A stretch of 64,000 nt of DNA from Microbacterium sp. (GCA_003248655.1 QFPM01000012.1:1-64000), one strand, 5' to 3'. Numbered from the stretch's first letter, positions 25,252 through 34,316 are shown. Numbers and translations: made by a program. Notes: a model not told the origin generated them from the sequence alone.

Positions 25252-27543
25252 TTGGAAGGTCCTGAAATCACCGCCGCTGAAGCCGTCCTCGACAACGGAC
25301 GCTTCGGCACCCGCACCATCCGCTTCGAGACCGGACGCCTCGCCCAGCAGGCGCAGGGTGCGGTCGCCGCTTACCTCGACGAAGAAACGATGCTCCTGTC
25401 GGCCACCAGCGCCGGCAAGCACCCCCGTGAGGGCTTCGACTTCTTCCCGCTGACCGTCGACGTCGAAGAGCGTTCGTACGCCGCGGGCAAGATCCCCGGC
25501 TCGTTCTTCCGTCGCGAGGGCCGCCCCTCGACCGAGGCGATCCTCGTCTGCCGCCTCATCGACCGCCCGCTGCGTCCGTCGTTCGTCGACGGCCTGCGCA
25601 ACGAGGTCCAGATCGTCGTGACCGTCCTGTCGATCGCCCCGGGCGAGTTCTACGACGCGCTCGCGATCAACGCGGCCTCCCTCTCGACCCAGATCTCCGG
25701 CCTGCCGTTCTCGGGCCCGATCGCGGGTGTGCGCCTCGCGCTCATCCCGGGTCACGGCGAGCACGCCGACCAGTGGGTCGCGTTCCCGACCGCCGCGCAG
25801 GTCGAAGAGGCCGTGTTCGACCTCATGGTCGCGGGCCGCGTGCTCGATGACGGCGACGTCGCGATCATGATGGTCGAGGCCGAGGCCACCGAGAACAGCT
25901 GGAACCTCATCAAGGCAGGCGCCACGAAGCCCTCCGAGGAGATCGTCGCGCAGGGCCTCGAGGCATCCAAGCCCTTCATCAAGGAGCTCGTCGCGGCGCA
26001 GAACGTCGTCGCGAACACCGCCGCGAAGGAGATCCAGCCGTACCCGGTCTTCCCCGCGTACAGCCAGGAGGTCTACGACTTCGTCGCCGGCCGCGCCTAC
26101 GACCGCCTCGTGCCGGTGTACCAGATCGCCGACAAGGTCGAGCGTCAGAACGCCGACGACGCCATCAAGGATGACGTCAAGGCGCAGCTGCTTGCCGCCG
26201 TCGAGGCGGGGGAGCTGCCCGCCGTCGCGACGCTTGAGTTCTCCGCCGCGTACAAGTCGGTCACCAAGACGATCGTCCGCGGACGCATCCTCGCCGAGGG
26301 TGTCCGCATCGACGGCCGTGGCCTTGCCGACATCCGACCGTTGGATGCCGAGGTGCAGGTCATCCCGCGCGTGCACGGCTCCGCGATCTTCCAGCGCGGC
26401 GAGACCCAGATCCTGGGTGTCACCACGCTGAACATGCTCAAGATGGAGCAGCAGATCGACTCGCTGTCGCCGACCACGTCGAAGCGTTACATGCACCACT
26501 ACAACTTCCCGCCGTACTCGACCGGTGAGACCGGCCGCGTCGGTTCGCCGAAGCGTCGCGAGATCGGGCACGGCTTCCTCGCCGAGCGCGCCCTCGTTCC
26601 GGTGCTGCCCTCGCGCGAGGAGTTCCCGTACGCGATCCGTCAGGTCTCCGAGGCGCTCGGCTCGAACGGCTCGACGTCGATGGGCTCGGTCTGCGCCTCG
26701 ACTCTGTCGCTGCTGAACGCGGGTGTGCCGCTGCGCGCCCCCGTTGCCGGTATCGCGATGGGTCTCGTCTCCGACCAGGTCGACGGCCAGACCCGCTACG
26801 CGGCGCTGACCGACATCCTCGGCGCCGAAGACGCGCTCGGCGACATGGACTTCAAGGTCGCTGGCACCTCGGAGTTCGTCACGGCGATCCAGCTCGACAC
26901 GAAGCTCGACGGCATCCCGTCGTCGGTCCTCACCGCCGCGCTCACGCAGGCCAAGGAGGCCCGCATGACGATCCTCGGCGTGCTGAACGCCGCGATCGAC
27001 GGCCCCGACGAGATGGCGCCGACCGCGCCGCGAGTGATCAGCGTGCAGATCCCGGTCGACAAGATCGGCGAGCTGATCGGCCCCAAGGGCAAGACGATCA
27101 ACGCGATCCAGGACGAGACCGGCGCGCAGATCTCCATCGAGGAGGACGGCACCGTCTACATCGGCGCGACCGACGGCCCCTCGGCCGAGGCCGCCCGCGC
27201 GCAGGTCAACGCGATCGCGAACCCGACGAACCCGGAGGTCGGCGAGCAGTTCCTCGGAACCGTCGTCAAGATCGCCACGTTCGGTGCGTTCGTCTCGCTC
27301 CTGCCCGGCAAGGACGGCCTGCTGCACGTCAGCGAGGTCCGCAAGCTCGCCGGCGGCAAGCGCGTCGAAAACGTCGAGGACGTCCTCGGTGTCGGCCAGA
27401 AGATCCTCGTGAAGATCACGAAGATCGACGACCGCGGCAAGCTGTCGCTCGAGCCCGTGCTCGACGAGGGCGCCGACGCTGCCGACCAGGAGGGCTCCGC
27501 TGCCGCCAGCGAGGGCCCCGGAGACGCGCCCGCCGAGGGCTGA
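25252..27543 (+). CDS. pnp: Polynucleotide phosphorylase
   Basis: 763 residues. Two RNase PH domains (TIRFETGRLAQQAQGAV; later RGETQILGVTTLN) flank a helical domain. KH (VDKIGELIGPKGKTINAIQ) and S1 (GTVVKIATFGAFVSLLPGKDG) domains follow. It degrades RNA 3' to 5' using phosphate. The start is TTG 25252, with AAGGAG 8-9 nt upstream and N-terminus MEGPEITAAEAVLDNG, matching relatives; a longer frame exists but has no support. The long leader and weak start codon suggest tight translational control. Confidence 0.97.
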   Translation: MEGPEITAAEAVLDNGRFGTRTIRFETGRLAQQAQGAVAAYLDEETMLLSATSAGKHPREGFDFFPLTVDVEERSYAAGKIPGSFFRREGRPSTEAILVCRLIDRPLRPSFVDGLRNEVQIVVTVLSIAPGEFYDALAINAASLSTQISGLPFSGPIAGVRLALIPGHGEHADQWVAFPTAAQVEEAVFDLMVAGRVLDDGDVAIMMVEAEATENSWNLIKAGATKPSEEIVAQGLEASKPFIKELVAAQNVVANTAAKEIQPYPVFPAYSQEVYDFVAGRAYDRLVPVYQIADKVERQNADDAIKDDVKAQLLAAVEAGELPAVATLEFSAAYKSVTKTIVRGRILAEGVRIDGRGLADIRPLDAEVQVIPRVHGSAIFQRGETQILGVTTLNMLKMEQQIDSLSPTTSKRYMHHYNFPPYSTGETGRVGSPKRREIGHGFLAERALVPVLPSREEFPYAIRQVSEALGSNGSTSMGSVCASTLSLLNAGVPLRAPVAGIAMGLVSDQVDGQTRYAALTDILGAEDALGDMDFKVAGTSEFVTAIQLDTKLDGIPSSVLTAALTQAKEARMTILGVLNAAIDGPDEMAPTAPRVISVQIPVDKIGELIGPKGKTINAIQDETGAQISIEEDGTVYIGATDGPSAEAARAQVNAIANPTNPEVGEQFLGTVVKIATFGAFVSLLPGKDGLLHVSEVRKLAGGKRVENVEDVLGVGQKILVKITKIDDRGKLSLEPVLDEGADAADQEGSAAASEGPGDAPAEG

Positions 27544-27560
27544 GCCCCGGCACCAGACCA

Positions 27561-27602
27561 CGGATGCCCGCCCCTTCCCGACTCGGAGGGGGCGGGCATC
27601 CG
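27561..27602. terminator. pnp terminator
   Basis: CGGATGCCCGCCCC pairs perfectly with GGGGCGGGCATCCG around a 14-base loop, 18 nt after the stop. The stem base carries one GGATGCC word in each arm. Confidence 0.88.
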
Positions 27603-27639
27603 TCATGTGTGGGTGGTGGGGTGGGGGCTGGCGGCGCGG

Positions 27640-27700
27640 GTTCATCCGTCGCGTGTTGCGTTCATTTGCGCCGGATGCCGCGGTTTGCGCCGGATGAACG
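27640..27700. repeat. intergenic palindrome, family I
   Basis: GTTCATCCG (27640) is inverted as CGGATGAAC (about 27691), with GCGCCGGATG repeated inside. It lies in the 387-base gap after pnp. Further on, TTGTCC and GGACAA (27749-27770) make a smaller hairpin. No gene is supported from 27544 to 27930. Confidence 0.55.
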
Positions 27701-27930
27701 GATGCCGGGCCGCGGGCAGCGGGCACGAGACGGCCTGACACGCCCGGATTGTCCACCGTTCGGGGGACAAAATCGCGCCGCGACGGGGCCTGAGATCAAA
27801 GCGTTATGGAAAGTTCACCGCCTCGTCGCCGCAATGGGCCGCTATGTCGCCGGGCTGTCCTATCTTCGGTACTACGCATCGGGGGATGCGCCGCCTCAGA
27901 CGGTCACCTCGGATTCGCAAGGGGTGTGAC

Positions 27931-28977
27931 ATGGGATTCTTCGGCGTAGGCACGACGCCTTCGTCGGCGCGGGCGGATGCCGGGGCGGGATCCTCGGTCA
28001 CGACCGCGACTCATCCGTCGGCTCCGATCCCCGTGCAGGGAACGCCTGTCGGCGAGGGCGTCCGCGTGCCGCTCGGCGAGACCGGGTTCGATGTCTTTCC
28101 CCTCATCGTCGGCGGCGGCGAGTTCGGCTGGCACGTCGACCTCGCCACCTCGCACGCGATCCTCGACGCCTACCGAGAGCGGGGCGGCAACGCGATCAAG
28201 ACGTCTGACGCCTACTCCGGCGGCCGTAGCGAGCACATCATCGGCGAATGGATGTCGCGGCGCCAGGCGCGCGACTCGGCCGTCCTGAGTGTGCGGATCG
28301 GTACGCACCCCGACCACCCGGGCCTCGGGTCGGTCAACCTCATCCGCTCGGTCGAGGCGTCGCTGACCCGGTTGCAGACCGATCGCATCGACGTGCTGTA
28401 CCTCGACACAACCGGCCCGACCAAGGCTGCCCTCGAAGACACCCTCGCGACCGCGGAGTGGCTCATCGAGTCCGGCAAGGTCCGCGCGCTGGGGTCGCTC
28501 GGGCACACCGCGTCCCAGCTCGTCGAAGCGCGCATCCTCGCATCCGCCGGCTACCCGCGCATCACCGCGCTCGATGTGCCGTACAACGTGCTACGGCAGT
28601 CGGAGTTCGACGACGACCTGCGTCTCGTCGCGACAGCGCAGGGCATCGCGGTGACGCCGTCGCAGGCGCTCGAGCACGGGTACCTGTCGGGCGTCTACCG
28701 CGAGCGGGCGAAGGTGACGGCATCCGTTCGGGGCGCGCAGCTCGCGGCGGCGATGAACCGGCGTGGCACGCGGACTCTCCGCGCGATGGACAAGATCGGC
28801 GCCGAACTGTCGATTCCGACGTCGGCGGTCGCGATCGCGTGGCTGCTCGCGCAGCGCGCGGTCGTCGCCCCGATCGTGAACGTGTACGCCGTCGCGCACG
28901 TCGACGAGCTCGTGCAGGGTGTCGGCGCGAGACTCAGTCGCGCGCATCTCGCCGAGATGGCGAAGGCTGCGCAGTAG
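27931..28977 (+). CDS. aldo/keto reductase-family protein with altered active site
   Basis: 348 residues, AKR TIM barrel after a 45-residue low-complexity N-terminus. Asp and Tyr of the tetrad appear in KTSDAYSGGRSEHIIGEW. The catalytic Lys position reads VLSVRIG (Arg) and the His position, normally in YQLHxPD, reads VLYLDTTGP (Asp). The C-terminal NADP-binding region is also divergent (PIVNVYAVAHVDEL). It may be catalytically dead or use other chemistry. ATG 27931 follows AAGGGG. Confidence 0.82.
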   Translation: MGFFGVGTTPSSARADAGAGSSVTTATHPSAPIPVQGTPVGEGVRVPLGETGFDVFPLIVGGGEFGWHVDLATSHAILDAYRERGGNAIKTSDAYSGGRSEHIIGEWMSRRQARDSAVLSVRIGTHPDHPGLGSVNLIRSVEASLTRLQTDRIDVLYLDTTGPTKAALEDTLATAEWLIESGKVRALGSLGHTASQLVEARILASAGYPRITALDVPYNVLRQSEFDDDLRLVATAQGIAVTPSQALEHGYLSGVYRERAKVTASVRGAQLAAAMNRRGTRTLRAMDKIGAELSIPTSAVAIAWLLAQRAVVAPIVNVYAVAHVDELVQGVGARLSRAHLAEMAKAAQ

Positions 28978-29047
28978 GCGCCTGCCCGCGTGTCGGCGGG
29001 CTGACGTAGGGTGGAAGGACCGAGTCCCCCCACGAGACGAGCGATCT

Positions 29048-29647
29048 GTGACGCACTACCTGTACCTGGTGCGGCATGGCGAGCATCTCGATGCCGAGCA
29101 CGGCCTCGAAGACGGCCCGCTGTCGCCGCGGGGCCGGCGCCAGGCAGAGCTCCTGGCCGACCGATTGTCGGGGGTGCCGTTGGATGCCGTGTGGCATTCG
29201 CCCCTCGAGCGCGCGGCCGAGACTGCCCGCGCGGTGGCCGAGCGGCTGCCTGCGGTGACCCCGGAGCCGTCGTCGCTGCTGTTTGACTGTATTCCGACCG
29301 GGCCGGAGCCTGACATGCCCCAGGCGTACGCGCCGTTCTTCGGGTCGTTCACCCCGGCGGATATCGAGGCCGGGCGCGCGCAGATGGCGGATGCCGTCGC
29401 GGAGTATCTCGTCCGCAAACCCGGCAACCACGAACTGCTGATCACCCACAACTTCGTGATCGCCTGGTTCGTGCGCGAGGTGCTCGAGGCCCCTGACTGG
29501 CGGTGGATGACCCTCAACCAGGCGCACTGCGGCCTCACCGTGCTCGCTCAACGTCCCGGCCGCCCGTGGACCCTCGTCTCGCACAACGACCTCGCCCACC
29601 TCCCGATGGAGCTGCGCACCGGCCTCCCCGAGGTGCCCCCGGTTTGA
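29048..29647 (+). CDS. histidine phosphatase / phosphoglycerate mutase-like protein
   Basis: 199 residues with the nucleophile His in LYLVRHGEHL, the second Arg and Glu in SPLERAAETAR, and the second His in LLITHNFVIAWF. It is too short for glycolytic PGM, so a small-molecule phosphatase is likely. GTG 29048 gives the family N-terminus; TAGGGT lies at 29008. Confidence 0.85.
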   Translation: MTHYLYLVRHGEHLDAEHGLEDGPLSPRGRRQAELLADRLSGVPLDAVWHSPLERAAETARAVAERLPAVTPEPSSLLFDCIPTGPEPDMPQAYAPFFGSFTPADIEAGRAQMADAVAEYLVRKPGNHELLITHNFVIAWFVREVLEAPDWRWMTLNQAHCGLTVLAQRPGRPWTLVSHNDLAHLPMELRTGLPEVPPV

Positions 29648-29681
29648 GTTGCGGCGGCCGGCAGGCCCGGCATCCGCACCG

Positions 29682-29758
29682 TACTGCAAGGTCGCGCGCG
29701 CGACACGCCGTGCGGCCGCGGCCTCGCGCGGCGTGTCGGCGCCTGACGCCTTGCAGTT
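29682..29758. repeat. intergenic palindrome, family J
   Basis: TACTGCAAGGTCG at 29682 is inverted as CGCCTTGCAGT at the far end, with an inner GCGACACGCCG / CGGCGTGTCGG stem. It lies between two convergent genes. Confidence 0.65.
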
Positions 29759-29771
29759 GCGTTCGGGCTCC

Positions 29772-30245
29772 TCAGTCCAACGATTTCCCGTACCAGCGCG
29801 TCGCGTTCGGGTTGTCGTTGTACGGCGGGATCGCGACGAAGCCGCTGCGCGCGTAGAGGGCGCCGGCGGCCTCGAGGGTGTGGTGGGTGTCGAGGACGAG
29901 CTCCGCGGCATCCCACTCGCGCGCCCGCTGCTCGAGGCCCCCCAGCAGCACCCGACCCCAGCCGCGGCCGCGCGTGGTCGGGTCGACGTACAGGTGCTTC
30001 ACCTCGTACCTGACTCCGGTGGGGCCGTCGTCGATTCGGCGAATGCCGCCGCACCCGGCATCCTGTCCGTCATCGTCGACCAGCACGAGGAAGATCCCCG
30101 CCGGAGGCTCGAAGACGGATGCCGAGGGGAAGACCGGCCGGTAGACCTGGCCCTTCGGGAACGCCTCGCCGCGCATCGCGAAATACGCCGTGAGGAGCGC
30201 CTGCGCGCGGGGGTGGTCGGCGGCAACCGGCTCGAGTCGGACCAT
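29772..30245 (-). CDS. GNAT-family N-acetyltransferase
   Basis: 157 residues. Acetyl-CoA pyrophosphate loop TTRGRGWGRVLL follows the beta4 strand KHLYVDP, and ALYARSGFVAIPPYNDNP is the family C-terminus. The MaGNAT small-molecule type is likely; substrate unknown. ATG 30245 has TACGCT 6 nt upstream (30252-30257, minus strand), preferred over the longer frame to 30275. Confidence 0.88.
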   Translation of the reverse strand: MVRLEPVAADHPRAQALLTAYFAMRGEAFPKGQVYRPVFPSASVFEPPAGIFLVLVDDDGQDAGCGGIRRIDDGPTGVRYEVKHLYVDPTTRGRGWGRVLLGGLEQRAREWDAAELVLDTHHTLEAAGALYARSGFVAIPPYNDNPNATRWYGKSLD

Positions 30246-30279
30246 GCATCGAGCGTACGCCCGCCGCCTCCGCACCCTT

Positions 30280-30400
30280 GTCCCACTCTGTGCAGTGTGT
30301 GTCCTACTTTGTGCAGCGCGTGTCCCGAAAGTGGTCCGTTACCGCCGCTGAAATGGACCACTATTGGGACATTCAGGGTCGCACCTTGTGGGACATTCAG
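30280..30400. repeat. intergenic GTCCCAC array, family C copy 2
   Basis: Words TTGTCCCAC, GTCCTAC and GTCCCG on the left face inverted GTGGTCC/GGACCAC (about 30331 and 30355), TTGGGACATT and GTGGGACATT on the right. It lies between the divergent GNAT and dapB promoters. Confidence 0.75.
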
Positions 30401-30445
30401 GGCGCCGCCGATGCCGACGTCCAGGGATGCCGGCGCACAACCGCC

Positions 30446-30451
30446 TACGCT
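30446..30451 (+). promoter_or_regulatory. -10 element TACGCT for dapB
   Basis: TACGCT ends exactly 6 nt before ATG 30458, implying a leaderless dapB mRNA. It follows family C copy 2 by about 45 bases. Confidence 0.6.
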
Positions 30452-30457
30452 GGGAGC

Positions 30458-31279
30458 ATGACCACCAGAGTGGCCCTCGTGGGCGGCACCGGCAAGCTCG
30501 GCGGGATCATCCGCGAGGTGATCGACGCCGAGCCGGAGTTCGAGGTCGTCGCGGTGCTCGGCTCGCGGAGCGATCTCGGCGAGATCGCCGGGGCCGACCT
30601 CGTCGTCGACGCGTCGACCCCGGGCGTGTCGATCGACGTCGTGCGGGCCGCGATCGAGCGCGGGATCAACGTGCTCGTGGGGACGTCGGGATGGTCGATG
30701 GAGCGCATTGCGCTCGTCCGCCCCCTCGTCGAAGCCGCCGGCACTGGTGCCGTGTTCATCCCCAACTTCTCGCTCGGATCGGTCATCGGCACGGCGCTCG
30801 CCGCCGCGGCCGCGCCGCACTTCCCGTCGATCGAGATCATCGAGGCCCACCGCGAGACGAAGGTCGACTCGCCGAGCGGCACCGCCGTGCGCACCGCCGA
30901 GCTGATCGCCGCAGCGCGCGACAGCGCTGGTCCGGTCGAGTCGCCGCACGTCGATCAGCGCGCACGCGGACAGCAGGTCGCGAGTGTGCCGGTCCATTCG
31001 CTCCGACGCCCGGGCGTCGTCGCGAAGCAGGAGACGATCCTGTCCGGCCCGGGGGAGTCGCTCACGATCGTCCACGACACGATCGAGCCTGCCCTCGCTT
31101 ACGCCCCCGGCATCCGGGTTGCGCTCGCCGCTGCGCGGGATGCCCGCGGCGTCACCGTCGGCCTCGATGCTCTCATCGACCTGGAGCTCGGGCCGCGCCG
31201 CGCCGCCGCACAGCCGGAGCCCGCGCCGATCGACGAGGGCGACGTGCCGGGGCAGGTCGCTCGGACCACCGGCGCATGA
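30458..31279 (+). CDS. dapB: 4-hydroxy-tetrahydrodipicolinate reductase
   Basis: 273 residues. It reduces the DapA product with NAD(P)H on the way to diaminopimelate. The nucleotide loop is VALVGGTGKLGG; the substrate loop is KVDSPSGTA; the catalytic region reads IIEAHRETK, where most enzymes have His-His, so the second His is Arg. A 20-residue acidic tail follows. The stop overlaps the next start (ATGA). Confidence 0.93.
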   Translation: MTTRVALVGGTGKLGGIIREVIDAEPEFEVVAVLGSRSDLGEIAGADLVVDASTPGVSIDVVRAAIERGINVLVGTSGWSMERIALVRPLVEAAGTGAVFIPNFSLGSVIGTALAAAAAPHFPSIEIIEAHRETKVDSPSGTAVRTAELIAAARDSAGPVESPHVDQRARGQQVASVPVHSLRRPGVVAKQETILSGPGESLTIVHDTIEPALAYAPGIRVALAAARDARGVTVGLDALIDLELGPRRAAAQPEPAPIDEGDVPGQVARTTGA

Positions 31280-31740
31280 CGGCGCGCATCGGCGCGCTGA
31301 TCATGGCGGCGCTGCTCGCGCTGTACATCGCGCTCGTCGCGCAGCGCGCGTGGCTGCTGCTGACCTCGGGCGAGCCGATCGGCATCGGCATGGGCGTCGC
31401 CCTCATCATCCTTCCGGCGATCGCAGCGTGGGCGCTGTGGCGCGAAGTCTCGTTCGGACTCGGCACCCAGCGCCTCGCGCGTCAGCTGGAGGCGGACGGC
31501 GATCTGCCCGCGGAACAGCTCGACGTGCGCCCGAGCGGGCGGCCCGACCGCGACCAGGCCGACGCGCTGTTTCCCGCGTATCGGGATGCCGTCGAGCAGA
31601 GCCCCGACGACTGGCGGGCGTGGTTCCGGTTGGGGCTCGCGTACGACGGCGCGGGCGACCGGACGCGGGCACGCGCGGCGCTGCGCACGGCGATTCGACT
31701 CGAGAAGGCGGATCGTTCAGGGCGGTCGGGGCGCGACTGA
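31276..31740 (+). CDS. membrane protein with TPR-like tail
   Basis: 154 residues: two membrane segments (about 5-25 and 37-57), a charged linker, then a TPR-like helix pair (YRDAVEQSPDDWRAWFRLG, YDGAGDRTRARAALRTAIRL). It is translationally coupled to dapB. Function unknown; this neighbour is often found after dapB in Microbacteriaceae as far as I recall. Confidence 0.78.
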   Translation: MTARIGALIMAALLALYIALVAQRAWLLLTSGEPIGIGMGVALIILPAIAAWALWREVSFGLGTQRLARQLEADGDLPAEQLDVRPSGRPDRDQADALFPAYRDAVEQSPDDWRAWFRLGLAYDGAGDRTRARAALRTAIRLEKADRSGRSGRD

Positions 31741-31806
31741 GGGCCCCCGCGGCGCGAGCCAGCGAGCCAGTGCCGTGCGAGCCCGCCCGCCCCGTCGCGC
31801 GAACCG

Positions 31807-31828
31807 GCGTCGCGGTTAACCGCGACGC
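31807..31828. repeat. 22-base perfect palindrome
   Basis: GCGTCGCGGTT followed directly by its exact complement AACCGCGACGC, with no loop. It lies midway between two convergent genes. Zero loop makes a protein-binding site or a cruciform as likely as a terminator. Confidence 0.6.
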
Positions 31829-31872
31829 GCCGAGCCCCTGCGCTCGAACGGTCGTCGCCACACCCCCGGGTC

Positions 31873-32784
31873 TCACCCCGCCGCAGGAACCGCCGCCGCC
31901 ACGGCATCCTCGACCCGCGGATGCGTGAACTCGAACCCGGATGCCGTCAGCCGCTCTGGCACGACATCCATGTCGCTCGTGAGGAGTGCCTCGGTGGCAT
32001 CCTTTCCGAGGACGAGCTTCATGCCCCACGCGGGCGCGCGCACGACGAAGGGTCGGTTCATGCGGCGCGCGAGCGCGAAACCGAGGTCGTTCGCCGTCGC
32101 ACGCTCGGGCCCGGTGAGGTTGACCGGTCCGTCGAGGTCGCCGTCGATGATGTGTCGGATGGCGCGGATCTCGTCGTCGAGCGAGATCCACGGCCACACC
32201 TGCGTCCCGCGGCCGATCGGGCCCGAAACCCCGAGGCGGGTGAGGAGGATCAGCGGTTTCAGCACGCCGTCGGCGTGGACGATGGGCGCCGTCCGCAGCA
32301 TCGCCACGCGCGCTTTCGAGCCGGCGCCGCGCGCGGCGGCCTCCCACTCGTCGCAGAGGTCGGCGAGGAACGTCTCGCCCCGCGGCGAGTCCTCGGTCAG
32401 CCGCACGCCCGGCGCAGACGGGTAGTACCCGACGGCGGATGCTGACACGAACGCGGGCGCGTCGTCGCCGAGTTCGCGCACCGCCGCCGCGATCGCCTGC
32501 GTCGGCGCGAGCCGCGACCAGACGAGCTCGTGCTTGTACCGCTTCGTCCACGGAAAGCGCCCGATGCTCGCGCCGCCGAGCGACACGACCGCCCGCGCCC
32601 CCGCGAGCACCGACGGGTCGAGGCGCGTGCGCTTCGGATCCCACGACACTTCATCGGGCGCCGACGCCTCGCGGCGGACGAGCCGCGTCACCTCCACGCC
32701 GTCGGCGCGGAGCGACTCCACGAGTGCGCCGCCGATCAGGCCGGACGAGCCGGCCACGACGACGCGCTGCGGAGTATCAGGCAA
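31873..32784 (-). CDS. TIGR01777-family epimerase (YfcH-like)
   Basis: 303 residues of the extended SDR fold. Nucleotide loop VVVAGSSGLIGGALVESL; SASAVGYYP holds the Tyr; family marks are SLGGASIGRFPWT, PWISLDDEIRAIRHII and NLTGPERATANDLGFALARRM. Substrate unknown. Its start overlaps the osmC 3' end by 8 bases, so the pair is an operon. Confidence 0.9.
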   Translation of the reverse strand: MPDTPQRVVVAGSSGLIGGALVESLRADGVEVTRLVRREASAPDEVSWDPKRTRLDPSVLAGARAVVSLGGASIGRFPWTKRYKHELVWSRLAPTQAIAAAVRELGDDAPAFVSASAVGYYPSAPGVRLTEDSPRGETFLADLCDEWEAAARGAGSKARVAMLRTAPIVHADGVLKPLILLTRLGVSGPIGRGTQVWPWISLDDEIRAIRHIIDGDLDGPVNLTGPERATANDLGFALARRMNRPFVVRAPAWGMKLVLGKDATEALLTSDMDVVPERLTASGFEFTHPRVEDAVAAAVPAAG

Positions 32785-33202
32785 GCGTCGCCTCGAGGGT
32801 GATCTCGATGCCCGCCAGGGCCGCAGACACCGGGCATCCGGTCTTCGCTTCGGCCGCGATGCGCGCGAAGTCCTCAGCGGACAGGCCCGGGACGACGGCC
32901 GAGACGTTCAGGTGCGAGCCGGTGATGCCCGTACCCGGGATGAAGGTGACGGATGCCGTCGTCTCGACGCTCTCCGGCGGCGTGCCGTTGCCCGCGAGCG
33001 CGTGCGACAGCGCCATCGAGAAGCACGACGAGTGTGCGGCGGCGAGCAGCTCTTCCGGAGTGGTGACCGACGTGGAACCTTCGCTCCGGGCCTTGCAGTT
33101 GACCGCGAAAGGCCCCTGGTTCGAGCTCTCCAGCGCGATCTCGCCGGAGCCTTCCATGAGGCTGCCCTTCCAGCTGGTGCTCGCTTCGCTCGTCACGCTC
33201 AT
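32777..33202 (-). CDS. osmC: OsmC-family peroxiredoxin
   Basis: 141 residues. The two redox Cys are in HSSCFSMALS and KTGCPVSAAL; TTPEELLAAAHS and the catalytic Arg/Glu surroundings match OsmC/Ohr proteins that reduce organic hydroperoxides. SD GGAGGA lies before the ATG, so this gene is leadered. OsmC is more likely than Ohr from the first-strand pattern SWKGSLMEGSG. Confidence 0.9.
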   Translation of the reverse strand: MSVTSEASTSWKGSLMEGSGEIALESSNQGPFAVNCKARSEGSTSVTTPEELLAAAHSSCFSMALSHALAGNGTPPESVETTASVTFIPGTGITGSHLNVSAVVPGLSAEDFARIAAEAKTGCPVSAALAGIEITLEATLA

Positions 33203-33292
33203 TGCTGTCTCCTCCAGTAGTCGGATGCGGCGCGGAGGCGCCTGCGCACGAGCCTAGACGGCCCCGCCGACATGGGGGAGGGGGTGGGCTGA

Positions 33293-33892
33293 TCAGGCGG
33301 TGGCGGCGCGCCCGACGAGGCCGACGCGCTGCAGGAGCAGGTACAGCTGGCATCCGAGGCAGAGCCCGAAGACCGCGTTGAGGAACGCGGCGACGAACGC
33401 TGCGGCGGCCGCGATCGGCAGTGCCCAGGGCACGCCCGCGAGGTGCAGGACGAGCCCGACGCCGGTCACGAAGAGTCCGACGCCCTGCGCGAAGCGCGGC
33501 GGACGCGGGTCTTCGAGCTCGGTCGGCGGGGCGAGCTTCGGCTGCACGAACCGGCGGAAGAGCGCGCCCCACGGCGCCGTGCGCGGCGACAGCACGCTCC
33601 ACAGGAACAGCAGCGCGATCACAAGCAGCAGGAGGAAGCCAGGGTCGGCGGCACGCTGAGCGATGCTCAGGGCGGGCAGGAGCCAGTCGGTCGGCGCGAA
33701 GGCAGTGCCGCTCAGCGGCTGGTAGGCGAACCAGCCGAAGCTCGCCCCGCCCACCCGGGCCGTCGAGGTGCCGACGAGCGCGAGGAAGGTCGCCACGAGC
33801 AACAGGACGGCCGTGATGGATGCCGCGAAGCGCGGCCCGCGGGGATCGATGCCCTTCGGGGCGCGGGGAGCGGTGGTCTCAGACACGGGCAT
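33293..33892 (-). CDS. DUF4395 membrane protein
   Basis: 199 residues with four membrane segments. DUF4395 marks are GIDPRGPRFAASITAVLL, PPRFAQGVGLFVTGVGL and the Cys-containing NAVFGLCLGCQLY. It starts inside the thioredoxin gene (14-base overlap). The CxxC-like pair in the last segment and the thioredoxin partner suggest a thiol-redox or electron-carrier role, which is inference. Confidence 0.85.
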   Translation of the reverse strand: MPVSETTAPRAPKGIDPRGPRFAASITAVLLLVATFLALVGTSTARVGGASFGWFAYQPLSGTAFAPTDWLLPALSIAQRAADPGFLLLLVIALLFLWSVLSPRTAPWGALFRRFVQPKLAPPTELEDPRPPRFAQGVGLFVTGVGLVLHLAGVPWALPIAAAAAFVAAFLNAVFGLCLGCQLYLLLQRVGLVGRAATA

Positions 33893-34316
33893 CCTCCGCG
33901 GTGACTCGGGCGAGTTCGAGCTCGACGGCGCGACGGTTCGGCGTCCCACCGAAGCGGGTCTGGATCACGCCGTCGCGGTCGAGGATCAGGGTGGTCGGGG
34001 TCTGCAGCACGTTGAAGTGCTTCGCGATATCGGGGCGATGGGTCAGGTCGACATCAAGGTGCAGCACGCCGGTGTGTTCGCCCGCGATCGCGCCGAGCGT
34101 GCGGTGCACGCCGGGGCAGCGGCTGCACATCTCGGTGCTGAACTGCAGGAGCGTCGCGCGCTCGCCCAGCGTGTCTGCGCCGAGGCGAGACGGCTCGACG
34201 ACCTCGGTCGGGTCGAGCCGGCGGGGGCGGCCCTGCCGCCATTTCAGGAGCACACCGATGCCGACGGTCACCACCAGGAGGGCGGCGAGTAACGCGGCAG
34301 CGGTCGGGAGTTCCAC
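33879..34316 (-). CDS. membrane-anchored thioredoxin-like protein
   Basis: 145 residues. An N-terminal membrane segment (residues 4-24) leads to a thioredoxin fold with the redox motif FSTEMCSRCPG (CxxC = CSRC) and the cis-Pro in QTPTTLIL. It is likely anchored facing the outside. It starts at GTG 34316 with TAAACT 8 nt upstream and overlaps DUF4395. Confidence 0.85.
   Translation of the reverse strand: MELPTAAALLAALLVVTVGIGVLLKWRQGRPRRLDPTEVVEPSRLGADTLGERATLLQFSTEMCSRCPGVHRTLGAIAGEHTGVLHLDVDLTHRPDIAKHFNVLQTPTTLILDRDGVIQTRFGGTPNRRAVELELARVTAEDARV

Noticed and set aside
25096..27756. An 886-residue minus-strand frame over pnp
   Set aside because: Antisense shadow of pnp; no recognisable domain and it crosses the pnp terminator.
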